64,000 bases of DNA from an uncultured Paracoccaceae bacterium (GTDB lineage: Bacteria; Pseudomonadota; Alphaproteobacteria; Rhodobacterales; Rhodobacteraceae): NCBI GenBank assembly GCA_947499635.1, contig CANMPD010000002.1, positions 62,001 to 126,000 on the forward strand, read 5' to 3'. Below are positions 1-7,289 of the stretch, piece by piece. The notes beneath the pieces were generated by a model that did no database searches, had not been told where the DNA came from, and saw only the letters and a list, made by a program, of their open reading frames with translations. Made by a program: the position numbers and the translations under genes. Each line of letters opens with the position of its first letter. Positions within the stretch are counted from its first letter, which is position 1.

Positions 1-351
1 TCCTATTGGGAGCGCAACGCAGCCTTGATCCAGCGTTTTGCCCGTATTGAGAGCCTCAGCAAAGTTGATGCAATGCCCAAAGGTTGTATTTCGATCGCCG
101 CACCGGGCGCGAGCTTTGGCCTGCCACTCGCCGATGTCATTGATGTTGCCGCCGAAAAAGCGCGCCAAGAAAAGAACCTTGGTAAGTTGGCCAAAGAATT
201 GGGTGGACTGCGTGGGCGGTTGAAGAACCCAAAATTTGCGGCCTCCGCCCCAGAAGAGGTGGTCGCGGAGGCGCGCGAAAATTTGGCGCTGCGCGAAGAA
301 GAAGAAAGCCGCATCAAAGAGGCACTCGCACGCCTCGCTGAAATCGACTGA
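1..351 (+). CDS. valS: Valyl-tRNA synthetase, C-terminal part (5' end outside window)
   Basis: The reading frame is open from the first base and ends at TGA 349-351, leaving about 116 residues. They match the C-terminal end of ValRS: the sequence IAAPGASFGLPLADVIDV is followed by a charged, Lys/Glu/Arg-rich helical stretch that ends EEESRIKEALARLAEID. In ValRS this C-terminal coiled coil contacts the tRNA elbow. The catalytic domain and the KMSKS loop lie upstream, outside the window. The gene is followed by a 10-bp hairpin, so it is probably the last of its transcript. The family assignment is confident; nothing can be said about the missing part. Confidence 0.9.
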   Translation, partial: SYWERNAALIQRFARIESLSKVDAMPKGCISIAAPGASFGLPLADVIDVAAEKARQEKNLGKLAKELGGLRGRLKNPKFAASAPEEVVAEARENLALREEEESRIKEALARLAEID

Positions 352-392
352 GCGACATAGACTGAGCGAAATCAGAGCGATCAAATCCACAT

Positions 393-423
393 AAGCCCGC
401 AGCACAGCTTTTTCTGCGGGCTT
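393..423 (+). terminator. Hairpin after valS
   Basis: A perfect 10-bp stem, AAGCCCGCAG (393-402) against CTGCGGGCTT (414-423), encloses an 11-nt loop and starts 41 nt after the valS stop. There is no U-tract after it, so intrinsic termination is likely but not certain. Confidence 0.55.
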
Positions 424-424
424 A

Positions 425-470
425 AACCGTAAAACGAGCGTATATATTAATATATATGCGAGATACGGTT
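425..470. repeat. AT-rich palindrome within an outer inverted repeat
   Basis: The core is a perfect 16-bp palindrome of alternating T/A at 441-456. Outer arms AACCGT (425-430) and ACGGTT (465-470) are also inverted. It lies in the 318-nt gap between valS and the next gene and could be a regulator site or a cruciform. Apart from this and the hairpin just upstream I see nothing else in the gap. Confidence 0.4.
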
Positions 471-669
471 AATTTTAGCACTTTCTGCATGCGCAAACGA
501 TTGCCAAATCCGTTAATCTCGTTCAGCTTAGTGCTGGGGAGACCGTCTTGGTAAATTACACCCCAATTTAAAGCTGTAGACGTTCGAGCATTAAGATTGG
601 ACGTATATTAAAACGTAAACATCTATGCATTTTCGCGTGGAATAAGGCCCTTGGCGCTGGAGTGATTGA

Positions 670-1140
670 ATGTTGAAAACCTTCTTTCAGGCTTTCCGCC
701 CGACTGAGACACAACGCCTGCCTGATCCTGATGCAGAGTTGGCGCTCGGGGCTTTGTTGGTCAGAGTCGCGAAATCTGACCGCGACTATAAGTTGGAAGA
801 AATCAGTCTGATTGATCGCACTTTGGCGCGGCTCTACAAACATAATGTACTGCAAGCTGCAAAGCTTCGGGCGACTTGCGAGAAATTGCATGCTGCGGCT
901 CCTGAAACAGATACTTTTGCCCGCCTGATCCGCGAAACCACTGATTTAAAATCCCGCCTCGCGGCCTTGGATGCTTTGTGGGAAATTGTCTTGGCAGACA
1001 AAAACGAACACCCTTGGGAAATTGAAATCGTAAAAGACACATGTAAGGCAATGGGGTTGTCCGAACTGGACAATAAACGCGCACGCGCCAAGGCCCTTGA
1101 AAAATTTGGTGCGCATATCGAACACGCATCGCCTAACTGA
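670..1140 (+). CDS. TerB-like domain protein (first of a tandem pair)
   Basis: This 156-residue protein is all-helical with no signal peptide or membrane segment, so it should be cytoplasmic. Its pattern of LALGALLVRVAKSDRDY, then EEISLID, and later LDALWEIVLADKNEHPWEIEIVK is that of the TerB / DjlA N-terminal helical fold, with acidic residues (SDRDYKLEE and ADKNEHPWE) in the two positions expected for such domains. The next gene is a clear paralogue, so the pair arose by tandem duplication. TerB domains occur in tellurite-resistance and membrane-stress proteins, but the biochemical role is generally unknown and none is assigned here. The start ATG is preceded by TGGAG. Gene reality is near certain; family call is good. 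Confidence 0.8.
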   Translation: MLKTFFQAFRPTETQRLPDPDAELALGALLVRVAKSDRDYKLEEISLIDRTLARLYKHNVLQAAKLRATCEKLHAAAPETDTFARLIRETTDLKSRLAALDALWEIVLADKNEHPWEIEIVKDTCKAMGLSELDNKRARAKALEKFGAHIEHASPN

Positions 1141-1237
1141 TTAAAGCTGTAAATATAAAGCTATAGACCAAAACCTACATAGGATTTAATTCGAGACTTC
1201 GGTCCATAAATCCACCGCAAGAAGTAAGGAACACATA

Positions 1238-1678
1238 ATGTTCGCCGATCTTTTAAAACGGCTATTGCAGCCCGCACCTGCGATTTTACCGGATGAAGAG
1301 GCGCGCCTTGCTTTGACTGCGCTTTTGGTACGCCTTGCCCGGGCGGATGACAGCTATGACAATCAAGAACGAGACCGCATTGACCGCATTATTCGCACGC
1401 GCTTTGCATTGGATTGCGGCGCAGCACAAATTCTGCGGGAACAGGGCGAAGGTATCGAGGCAGATGCACCTGATACAGTACGCTTTACGCGGGCAATAAA
1501 AGATGCGGTTCCCCTACATGAGCGCGCAAGCGTCGTAGAAGCCCTGTGGCAAGTGGCACTCACAGACGGAGAGCGTGATCCGAAGGAGGATGCGCTTATC
1601 CGCATGACAGCAAATCTACTCGGTATAAACGATATTGAAAGCGCGCAAGCTCGACAACGCGCGGAGGTCAAGTTATGA
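1238..1678 (+). CDS. TerB-like domain protein (second of a tandem pair)
   Basis: This 146-residue cytoplasmic helical protein is a paralogue of the preceding gene. Shared blocks include LALTALLVRLARADDSYDNQE near the N-terminus and VVEALWQVALTDGERDPKEDALIR near residues 100-125. Both contain the two acidic, possibly metal-binding turns typical of TerB-like domains. A purine-rich AAGTAAGGAA sits upstream of the ATG. Its last codons overlap the start of the next gene in an ATGA arrangement (1675-1678), which implies translational coupling with the PhnD-like protein. No specific function can be named from sequence alone. Confidence 0.8.
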   Translation: MFADLLKRLLQPAPAILPDEEARLALTALLVRLARADDSYDNQERDRIDRIIRTRFALDCGAAQILREQGEGIEADAPDTVRFTRAIKDAVPLHERASVVEALWQVALTDGERDPKEDALIRMTANLLGINDIESAQARQRAEVKL

Positions 1679-2436
1679 TTGCGTGTCTCCCCATGTACGA
1701 CCACCCCGAATTACGCGACGCAACGGATGTATTCTGGTCACAAACGCAGAAATCACTTGGGCGTGGCCCATTGGACCTGTCTCGCGGGATTGACCCTTGG
1801 GTGGCTTGGTCATCGCCTCAACTTACGTTGGCACAGACCTGTGGCCTGCCATATCGGGCACGGTTGTACGGTCAGGTGCAACTGGCCGGCACGCCAGACT
1901 TTGGATTACCAGGATGCCCTCCCGGGTATTACAACAGCGTGATTGTTGCGCACTCCAGCTTTAAGGGCCACGATCTGCGCGATTTGGCTGGTAAACGGTT
2001 TGCCTATAATGAGGCACTGTCCCAATCGGGTTGGGCCGCACCAATCATGCACATGCGCCCGATGAATATGCTGCCCGGTAGTTTGATAGAAACAGGCAGC
2101 CACTTTGCCTCGATCAAAATGGTTGCAAGTGGCGATGCCGATTTCGCGGCAATTGATGCCGTGGCTTGGGATATTTTCCGTCAGTTTGATCCGATTTCTC
2201 ACGAGCTTGTGGAAATAACCCGAACCGAACCAACTCCTGCCCCTCCTTTTATCACCTCCAGACAGGAAGATGCAGGACAGGTTTTTGATGCACTCAAGAC
2301 GGCTTTAGAACTCCTGAGTGACGCCCAACGCAGCACATTGCGTTTGAATGCAATTATCGCTCTCGCACCCAGTGATTACCTTGCGGTCCCAACACCGCCG
2401 GGTCCAGCGTTACTCCAAGACCGTCTGAGCGCTTAA
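1675..2436 (+). CDS. PhnD-like solute-binding-fold protein without signal peptide
   Basis: This 253-residue protein resembles the phosphonate/phosphate-binding protein fold (PhnD / type 2 periplasmic binding fold). It starts directly with the first beta strand (MIACLPMYDHPELRDATDVFW), then has the hinge-region motif LRDLAGKRFAYNEALSQSGWAAP and the second-lobe motif SIKMVASGDADFAAIDAVAWDIF. There is no signal peptide or lipobox, and no permease or ATPase gene is nearby, so it is probably not a transporter component but a cytoplasmic ligand-binding or sensor protein. The ATG overlaps the stop of the second TerB-like gene by 4 nt, so the two are likely co-translated. The ligand is unknown. Confidence 0.75.
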   Translation: MIACLPMYDHPELRDATDVFWSQTQKSLGRGPLDLSRGIDPWVAWSSPQLTLAQTCGLPYRARLYGQVQLAGTPDFGLPGCPPGYYNSVIVAHSSFKGHDLRDLAGKRFAYNEALSQSGWAAPIMHMRPMNMLPGSLIETGSHFASIKMVASGDADFAAIDAVAWDIFRQFDPISHELVEITRTEPTPAPPFITSRQEDAGQVFDALKTALELLSDAQRSTLRLNAIIALAPSDYLAVPTPPGPALLQDRLSA

Positions 2437-2653
2437 AACGCGCAGTCTGCGTTCATATCACTTTTAATTCCAGCACATCGCTTAGAACAGGCAGGCCAAG
2501 CGGCCCGCCTGTGTTTGGTGTGCAGCAAGAATATTCCCTTGTGATAGATTTGTGAAATTTGACCATTTTCCGCACAAGGCCTGTGACAAGCCTTGGCAGA
2601 TCCATTTTATTTATTTACAATATTCAAATATTAGATTTGGATTATGCAAAATT

Positions 2654-3874
2654 ATGGAACACCCATCCTCAAATCAAACGCGCACTCCCCCTAACGTTCA
2701 TCAATCCGAGCCTATTCCCGACGCAGCCCGCGCCGCGGTTGAGGCCTTGATGCAGTCAGGTGATCTGTTTCGGTACACTGCCTCTGAAAACGCGCCAGTC
2801 ACTCTGCTTGAACAGGAATTCGCAACACATCTGGGGAGCAAATATGCACTGGCTGTCTCATCTTGTTCCGCGGCTCTGTTTCTCTCACTAAAAGCGCTGG
2901 AGCTACCGCGAGATGCCCGCGTCCTGATCCCCGGCTTTACCTTTGCCGCGGTGCCGTCATCGGTTGTGCATGCTGATTGCCATCCCGTATTATGCGAAGT
3001 TGGCGAGAATTATCGGATCGATTTAACCGATTTCCAAGACAAGCTCGACGATACAATCAAAGCTGTCATCGTGTCACACATGCGCGGGCATACATCAGAT
3101 ATGACAGAAATCATGTCTCTGTGTCAGGCACGTGGCATTCCCGTGATCGAAGACGCAGCGCATTCTCTGGGGACGACCTGGGGTAACAAAAACATTGGGA
3201 CATTGGGACAGATCGGGTGTTTCTCATTCCAAAGCTATAAGATGCTCAATGGTGGTGAAGGCGGGATCATGATCTCGGATGATCCCAATCTGATTGCACA
3301 GGCTGTGATTATGTCTGGTGCCTACGAGCACAATTGGCAAAAGCACGCATCCTGTGATTCAGAACTCAAAGCAGCCTTTGAAAAATGGCAAAACCAATTG
3401 CCACTTTATAATTTGCGGATGTCAAACCTGGCGGCAGCGGTTATTCGCCCCCAGCTGCCCGAGCTTGAGCGACGCGTCCGTGACGGATTGGCCAATCACG
3501 ACCACGTAGCTGCGCGCCTGAATGCTTGTGACTATTTCGACGTTCCCGCTCCCTTACCGCAGGAAAAGCGTGCACCGGATTCCATTCAGTTCAACCTCAC
3601 CGGAATGACCGACGAGTTGATTACGCAATTTTCTGCTCTGACTGCTGCAAATGGGGTTAAAGTACAGATTTTTGGACGATCTGAAGACAATGCACGCGCA
3701 TTCTGGAACTGGAAGTTTCTACCAAACCAACCAGACCTTCCCAAAACACGGGCGATGCTGATGCAGGCCTGTGACGTGAGGTTACCTGTTCAACTGACAG
3801 AGGCTGAACTGGATATCATATGCGATATTTTGATCGAATCTGCGACGCAAGTCATGGCAAAAACTGCCGCATAA
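2654..3874 (+). CDS. DegT/DnrJ/EryC1/StrS family aminotransferase
   Basis: From ATG 2654 the protein has 406 residues. It is a PLP-dependent sugar-type aminotransferase: SSCSAALFLSLKAL near residues 69-82 binds the cofactor phosphate, VIEDAAHSLG holds the PLP-pyridine aspartate near residue 167, and FSFQSYKMLNGGEGG carries the Schiff-base lysine near residue 196. Such enzymes usually aminate nucleotide-linked keto sugars for surface glycans or antibiotics. Here no sugar-nucleotide genes are adjacent, so the substrate is open. An in-frame GTG at 2552 would add 34 residues, but that segment does not look like family sequence, so ATG 2654 is preferred. A hairpin follows the stop. Confidence 0.85.
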   Translation: MEHPSSNQTRTPPNVHQSEPIPDAARAAVEALMQSGDLFRYTASENAPVTLLEQEFATHLGSKYALAVSSCSAALFLSLKALELPRDARVLIPGFTFAAVPSSVVHADCHPVLCEVGENYRIDLTDFQDKLDDTIKAVIVSHMRGHTSDMTEIMSLCQARGIPVIEDAAHSLGTTWGNKNIGTLGQIGCFSFQSYKMLNGGEGGIMISDDPNLIAQAVIMSGAYEHNWQKHASCDSELKAAFEKWQNQLPLYNLRMSNLAAAVIRPQLPELERRVRDGLANHDHVAARLNACDYFDVPAPLPQEKRAPDSIQFNLTGMTDELITQFSALTAANGVKVQIFGRSEDNARAFWNWKFLPNQPDLPKTRAMLMQACDVRLPVQLTEAELDIICDILIESATQVMAKTAA

Positions 3875-3885
3875 CTTCTTAAAGG

Positions 3886-3911
3886 TCCGGCATGTCTTTA
3901 TTCATGCCGGA
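3886..3911. terminator. Hairpin between convergent aminotransferase gene and phaR
   Basis: Arms TCCGGCATG (3886-3894) and CATGCCGGA (3903-3911) form a perfect 9-bp stem with an 8-nt loop. It sits between two convergent genes and may terminate both. U-tracts are poor on both sides. Confidence 0.55.
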
Positions 3912-3929
3912 TCTCACAACGGCCGGGAG

Positions 3930-4484
3930 TTAGTTAAGCTTTGATAGCTTGTCCTGCAACTCGGCGAGTTGTTTCTTTATGCTATCCAAATCATCCTCGG
4001 ACTCGGCAGTGTCTGGACTGCTTGAGGTTGTGCCTGCAGGCCAGGTGCCAAATCCGCCGGTAATCGCCTTTAGAAAAGTCTCTTGCTGTATTTTTAGGGT
4101 TTCAAACCCCGGAATTTGAGACATCGGGTTAATGGCGCTCATATTCTCGACCATCTTTTCCTGACTGTCGCGCAGCATATCAAAAGACGCCTGCAAGAAC
4201 TGAGGCATAACACCACCCCCTGGCACCATGTAACTGCGCACCAGATCATTCAACACATTCACGGGCAGCACATGCTCTCCGCGGCTTTCGTGTTCCGCGA
4301 TGATCTGCAAGAGGTATTGACGGGTTAAATCATCTCCAGATTTTAGGTCACGTATCTGAACCTCGCGCCCGTCTCGGATGAAACCGGCGATATCTTCCAA
4401 GGTCACGTAATCGCTTGTCTCAGTGTTATAGAGCCTGCGACTTGCATAACGCTTGATCAGCAACGGTTCGGCTTGTTCTGGCAT
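3930..4484 (-). CDS. phaR: Polyhydroxyalkanoate synthesis repressor PhaR
   Basis: This 184-residue protein carries the PHB/PHA accumulation regulator DNA-binding domain at the N-terminus (LIKRYASRRLYNTETSDYVTLEDIAGFIRDG) followed by the PHB-binding region (LTRQYLLQIIAEHE). The C-terminal quarter is a coiled-coil tail ending LAELQDKLSKLN. In this family PhaR binds both PHA granules and DNA: when polymer appears the repressor is titrated away and phasin is produced. The sites it would recognise, CTGC-N3-GCAG, are present at phaP and between phaC and phaZ. The start codon has GGGAG upstream at normal spacing. No good palindrome was seen in front of phaR itself. Confidence 0.95.
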   Translation of the reverse strand: MPEQAEPLLIKRYASRRLYNTETSDYVTLEDIAGFIRDGREVQIRDLKSGDDLTRQYLLQIIAEHESRGEHVLPVNVLNDLVRSYMVPGGGVMPQFLQASFDMLRDSQEKMVENMSAINPMSQIPGFETLKIQQETFLKAITGGFGTWPAGTTSSSPDTAESEDDLDSIKKQLAELQDKLSKLN

Positions 4485-4610
4485 ATTTGAAATCTCCCGC
4501 TAAAGGGCGACATTGCGCTCCGGCGTTTTATATCAAAAAACCGTAATAGACTGCTTTACAAAAAGAAAGCCCATCTGGCACTGGGCAAGACCGCCATCCC
4601 TATTTCAACA

Positions 4611-4643
4611 ACAAAAAGGACAGATCCGTAAAGATCTGCCCTT
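4611..4643 (-). terminator. Terminator of phaP
   Basis: On the minus strand an 11-bp stem with one mismatch (plus-strand arms 4616-4626 and 4633-4643) is followed by a run of T residues. It lies downstream of phaP and upstream of phaR, so phaR probably has its own promoter. Confidence 0.75.
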
Positions 4644-4710
4644 AAATGGAAGACTATGTGATACAGCGGGAGGGAGGAGGAGACCGCCGTTCAATCGCCT
4701 TCATAGTTAC

Positions 4711-5157
4711 TTATTTCGCAGTCGCAGCTTTCTTAGCGGCAGTTGTCACCTCTTCCGTGGCTTTTTTAACTGCTGCAGTTGCTTCTTCGGTGACTTCTTT
4801 GCCAGCCGCCATCAACAGCTCAACAGTGTCCATCTGAACTTTTTTCGCAACTTCAGCAAACGCTGCCATATTTTCGGCAGCTGTTTCAGCAGACGCGGAT
4901 GCAAAATCTGTTGCAGCTTTTGCGTAATCAGCAGGATCGGCTTTGGCTTTGGACATATCACTCATCTTACCAAGAGCTTCTTTGGTCCAGGTTGAAGAGA
5001 TCTCGGCAGATTTACCTGCGGCTTCCAAAGCGACATTCGACAGTTTCTCGTTCAGAGCTGCACCGTTTTTGAACATGTCTTCAACAGCAGATGTATCGAC
5101 AGGAAATGCGCCCATCATGTCTTTCATCATTGCGGCGAAATCAGGTGTCTTAGTCAT
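4711..5157 (-). CDS. phaP: Phasin (PHA granule-associated protein)
   Basis: This 148-residue protein is rich in Ala, Lys, Glu and Met, has no cysteine, and is predicted to be one long amphipathic helix with a C-terminal Ala/Lys repeat region (AAVKKATEEVTTAAKKAATAK). That is the phasin composition: these proteins coat intracellular PHA granules and control their size and number. It lies between phaR and phaC on the same strand, and its upstream region carries three perfect or near-perfect CTGC-N3-GCAG palindromes plus one more close to phaC, which fits strong PhaR repression. AAGGAC precedes the start. Confidence 0.92.
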   Translation of the reverse strand: MTKTPDFAAMMKDMMGAFPVDTSAVEDMFKNGAALNEKLSNVALEAAGKSAEISSTWTKEALGKMSDMSKAKADPADYAKAATDFASASAETAAENMAAFAEVAKKVQMDTVELLMAAGKEVTEEATAAVKKATEEVTTAAKKAATAK

Positions 5158-5175
5158 TAGAGGCAGTCCTTATAA

Positions 5176-5300
5176 TTGCAATGCAGATTGTCTGCTATGA
5201 TTTAACTTAACCCCAAAGTATATGCTGCAATGCAGAAAGTCAAGCGACATGCGCTGCAATGCAGCATTTTTACGATTTATTAACTGTCTCTGCCCTGCAG
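5176..5300. promoter_or_regulatory. Cluster of PhaR-type operators upstream of phaP
   Basis: Perfect CTGC-N3-GCAG palindromes lie at 5225-5235, 5254-5264 and 5290-5300, and a one-mismatch copy (TTGC-AAT-GCAG) at 5176-5186. Two share the identical core CTGCAATGCAG. A motif of this type has been reported for PhaR in Rhodobacter. The sites fill the phaC-phaP gap, so PhaR could cover the phaP promoter cooperatively. Confidence 0.8.
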
Positions 5301-5314
5301 AAATCCACGTAAAC

Positions 5315-7141
5315 TTATGCGATCGCAGGCGTCGCGCGGGTCTTCACATAACTACCAGGGGCTGCAAGCAACGCCGGAAAGGCCTCATTCCCTAATGCGC
5401 GTGCGGGAACCTGTTTACCCGACCGTTTTTTCAACCATGCCTCCCAAGTCGGCCACCACGATCCTTCGTTAAACGTTGCGGCCTCCATCCATTGTGAAGC
5501 ATCATTCTTGAGATCCCCCCCTGTATAATGCCCGTATTTATTGCGGCTCACCGGATTAACGATCCCTGCAATGTGGCCAGATTGACTGACAACGAATTGC
5601 TTTGACCGTCCTCCCATTTGCTGCACACCGCGATAACATTGCGACCATGATGCGATATGATCGCTTTCGCAGGTGATTGACATCAACGGTAAATCAACAT
5701 CTCTGAGGTGAAGAGTTTCGCCGAAAATTTTAACCCCGCCATCAGCAAAATGATTTTCTTGGCATAGATTTCGCAGATATTGCACAGCCATCTTACCCGG
5801 TAAATTGGTCCCATCCCCGTTCCAAAACAGCAAATCAAACGCAGGCGGGGTCTCGCCCAACATATAATTGCGAATTGCAGGGCCATAAATCAAATCATTC
5901 GACCGCAGAAAGGAAAACGTACGTGCCATTACATGGCTGGGCAATATTCCGTCGGTACCGATTTGCGCCTCGATTGCATCGACAAAATCATTTTGCAAAA
6001 ATGGCGTAAACTCACCTTGGTTACAGAAATCCGTAAGGGTCGTGAAAAAGGTAGCCGACTTTATAGACTTGTCTCCGCGGGTCTTCATCAAGGCCAAAGT
6101 CAACCCCAACGTGGTCCCGGCGATACAATAGCCCACTGCATTGACTTGTTTTACGTTACAAATCTCCTTGGCCACCTCAACCGCCTTGAGATAGCCATCG
6201 CTGATATAATCCTCGAGTTGGACATCCGCATAGGTATGATCAGGGTTTGCCCAAGAGGCGACAAACAACGTGTACCCTTGATCTGTCACCCATTTGATCA
6301 TGCTGTTTTTCTCTTTGAGATCCAAAACATAAAACTTGTTGATCCAAGGAGGAAACAAAACGATGGGCGTTTCATGTACCGTTTCTGTGGTTGGTGCAAA
6401 TTGGATGAGCTCCATCATCCGATTACGATAGACAACTTGCCCAGGGGTTGTGGCGATGTTTTCTCCAACCTCAAAGGCGGTTTCATCTGCAAGACGGATG
6501 ACCAGTTCCCCTTGGTTTGCCTCAAGATCCGCCACAAGGTTCTCTAACCCGCTAATAAGCGATTGCCCTTCGGTTTCAATTGCACGTTCCAAAGCATCAG
6601 GATTGGTGGCTAAAAAGTTTGGCGGCGCCATCATATTGATGATCTGATCCGCAAAATAGACCAACCTTTGTTTGTCGATACCATCCAGCTCTTCGGTCGC
6701 TTCTACCGCTTCACGCAACGCTTGAGCATTGATAAAATACTGTTGCTTGATGCAGCGAAAATACGGATGTGTCTGCCACATAGGATTGGAAAATCGGCGA
6801 TCTGTCTCTTTTTGACCGTCTACGTCCTCAAGCGTTTGGCCACTCATCAACTTTTGTGCCTGCGAGAAGTTCTTGACGGTTTTTCCCCAATATTCAACTT
6901 GATCCGCCATCAGCTTGGTTGGGTTTTGCACCATGGATGCCCAATATGATGCTGCGGCCCGCGTAAACAACTCATGATTCGGAGCATCCAACCCCGGATT
7001 ATGAGGCCTCCGTTGTGCTAAAACCTCGACCAAACGCTTGGATAAGGCTTCGACCCTGTCCAAATTTTCTTTCAGCAAATCAACGCCATCACCCGATGTT
7101 TCTGTTGTTGCATCCACGATTGAACGGTCTGTTGTTGTCAT
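5315..7141 (-). CDS. phaC: Class I poly(3-hydroxyalkanoate) synthase
   Basis: This 608-residue protein polymerises (R)-3-hydroxyacyl-CoA into PHA at the granule surface. Its N-terminal domain is followed by the alpha/beta-hydrolase catalytic domain with the lipase-like box GYCIAG, whose cysteine (about residue 339) is the nucleophile. Other expected pieces are PPWINKFYVLDL, the acid region WNGDGTNLP and the histidine region SGHIAGIVNP. The length is typical of class I synthases, which work without PhaE or PhaR subunits. It is divergent from phaZ across a 148-nt gap holding one PhaR-type palindrome. No phaA or phaB lies in the window, so monomer supply genes must be elsewhere. Confidence 0.96.
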   Translation of the reverse strand: MTTTDRSIVDATTETSGDGVDLLKENLDRVEALSKRLVEVLAQRRPHNPGLDAPNHELFTRAAASYWASMVQNPTKLMADQVEYWGKTVKNFSQAQKLMSGQTLEDVDGQKETDRRFSNPMWQTHPYFRCIKQQYFINAQALREAVEATEELDGIDKQRLVYFADQIINMMAPPNFLATNPDALERAIETEGQSLISGLENLVADLEANQGELVIRLADETAFEVGENIATTPGQVVYRNRMMELIQFAPTTETVHETPIVLFPPWINKFYVLDLKEKNSMIKWVTDQGYTLFVASWANPDHTYADVQLEDYISDGYLKAVEVAKEICNVKQVNAVGYCIAGTTLGLTLALMKTRGDKSIKSATFFTTLTDFCNQGEFTPFLQNDFVDAIEAQIGTDGILPSHVMARTFSFLRSNDLIYGPAIRNYMLGETPPAFDLLFWNGDGTNLPGKMAVQYLRNLCQENHFADGGVKIFGETLHLRDVDLPLMSITCESDHIASWSQCYRGVQQMGGRSKQFVVSQSGHIAGIVNPVSRNKYGHYTGGDLKNDASQWMEAATFNEGSWWPTWEAWLKKRSGKQVPARALGNEAFPALLAAPGSYVKTRATPAIA

Positions 7142-7165
7142 ATTAAGGGAATCCCCATACTTTCG

Positions 7166-7176
7166 CTGCTGTGCAG
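7166..7176. promoter_or_regulatory. PhaR-type operator in the phaC-phaZ intergenic region
   Basis: CTGC-TGT-GCAG is a perfect match to the CTGC-N3-GCAG pattern found repeatedly in front of phaP. It sits 25 nt upstream of the phaC start and 114 nt upstream of phaZ, where one repressor site could influence both divergent genes. Confidence 0.7.
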
Positions 7177-7289
7177 AAACACACTATTGCATTCTACGAC
7201 GACAGCTTTCAAAAGGGCTGGCTTTTCGCGACAAGACACAAAAGCCAGCAGCTAACGCGACACATTTGCACCGCTGCAGGAGATACAAA

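Noticed and set aside
2552-2653. GTG start of the aminotransferase at 2552
   Set aside because: The extra 34 residues look like translated AT-rich leader, not like DegT family sequence.
4513-4995. Plus-strand ORF opposite phaP
   Set aside because: It is the mirror frame of the Ala/Lys-rich phasin gene and has Cys/Phe/Arg-rich sequence typical of antisense shadows.
7038-7289. N-terminal extension of the PHB depolymerase
   Set aside because: It would read through the phaC-phaZ promoter region and overlap the phaC start; ATG 7290 has a good ribosome site and family-like sequence.
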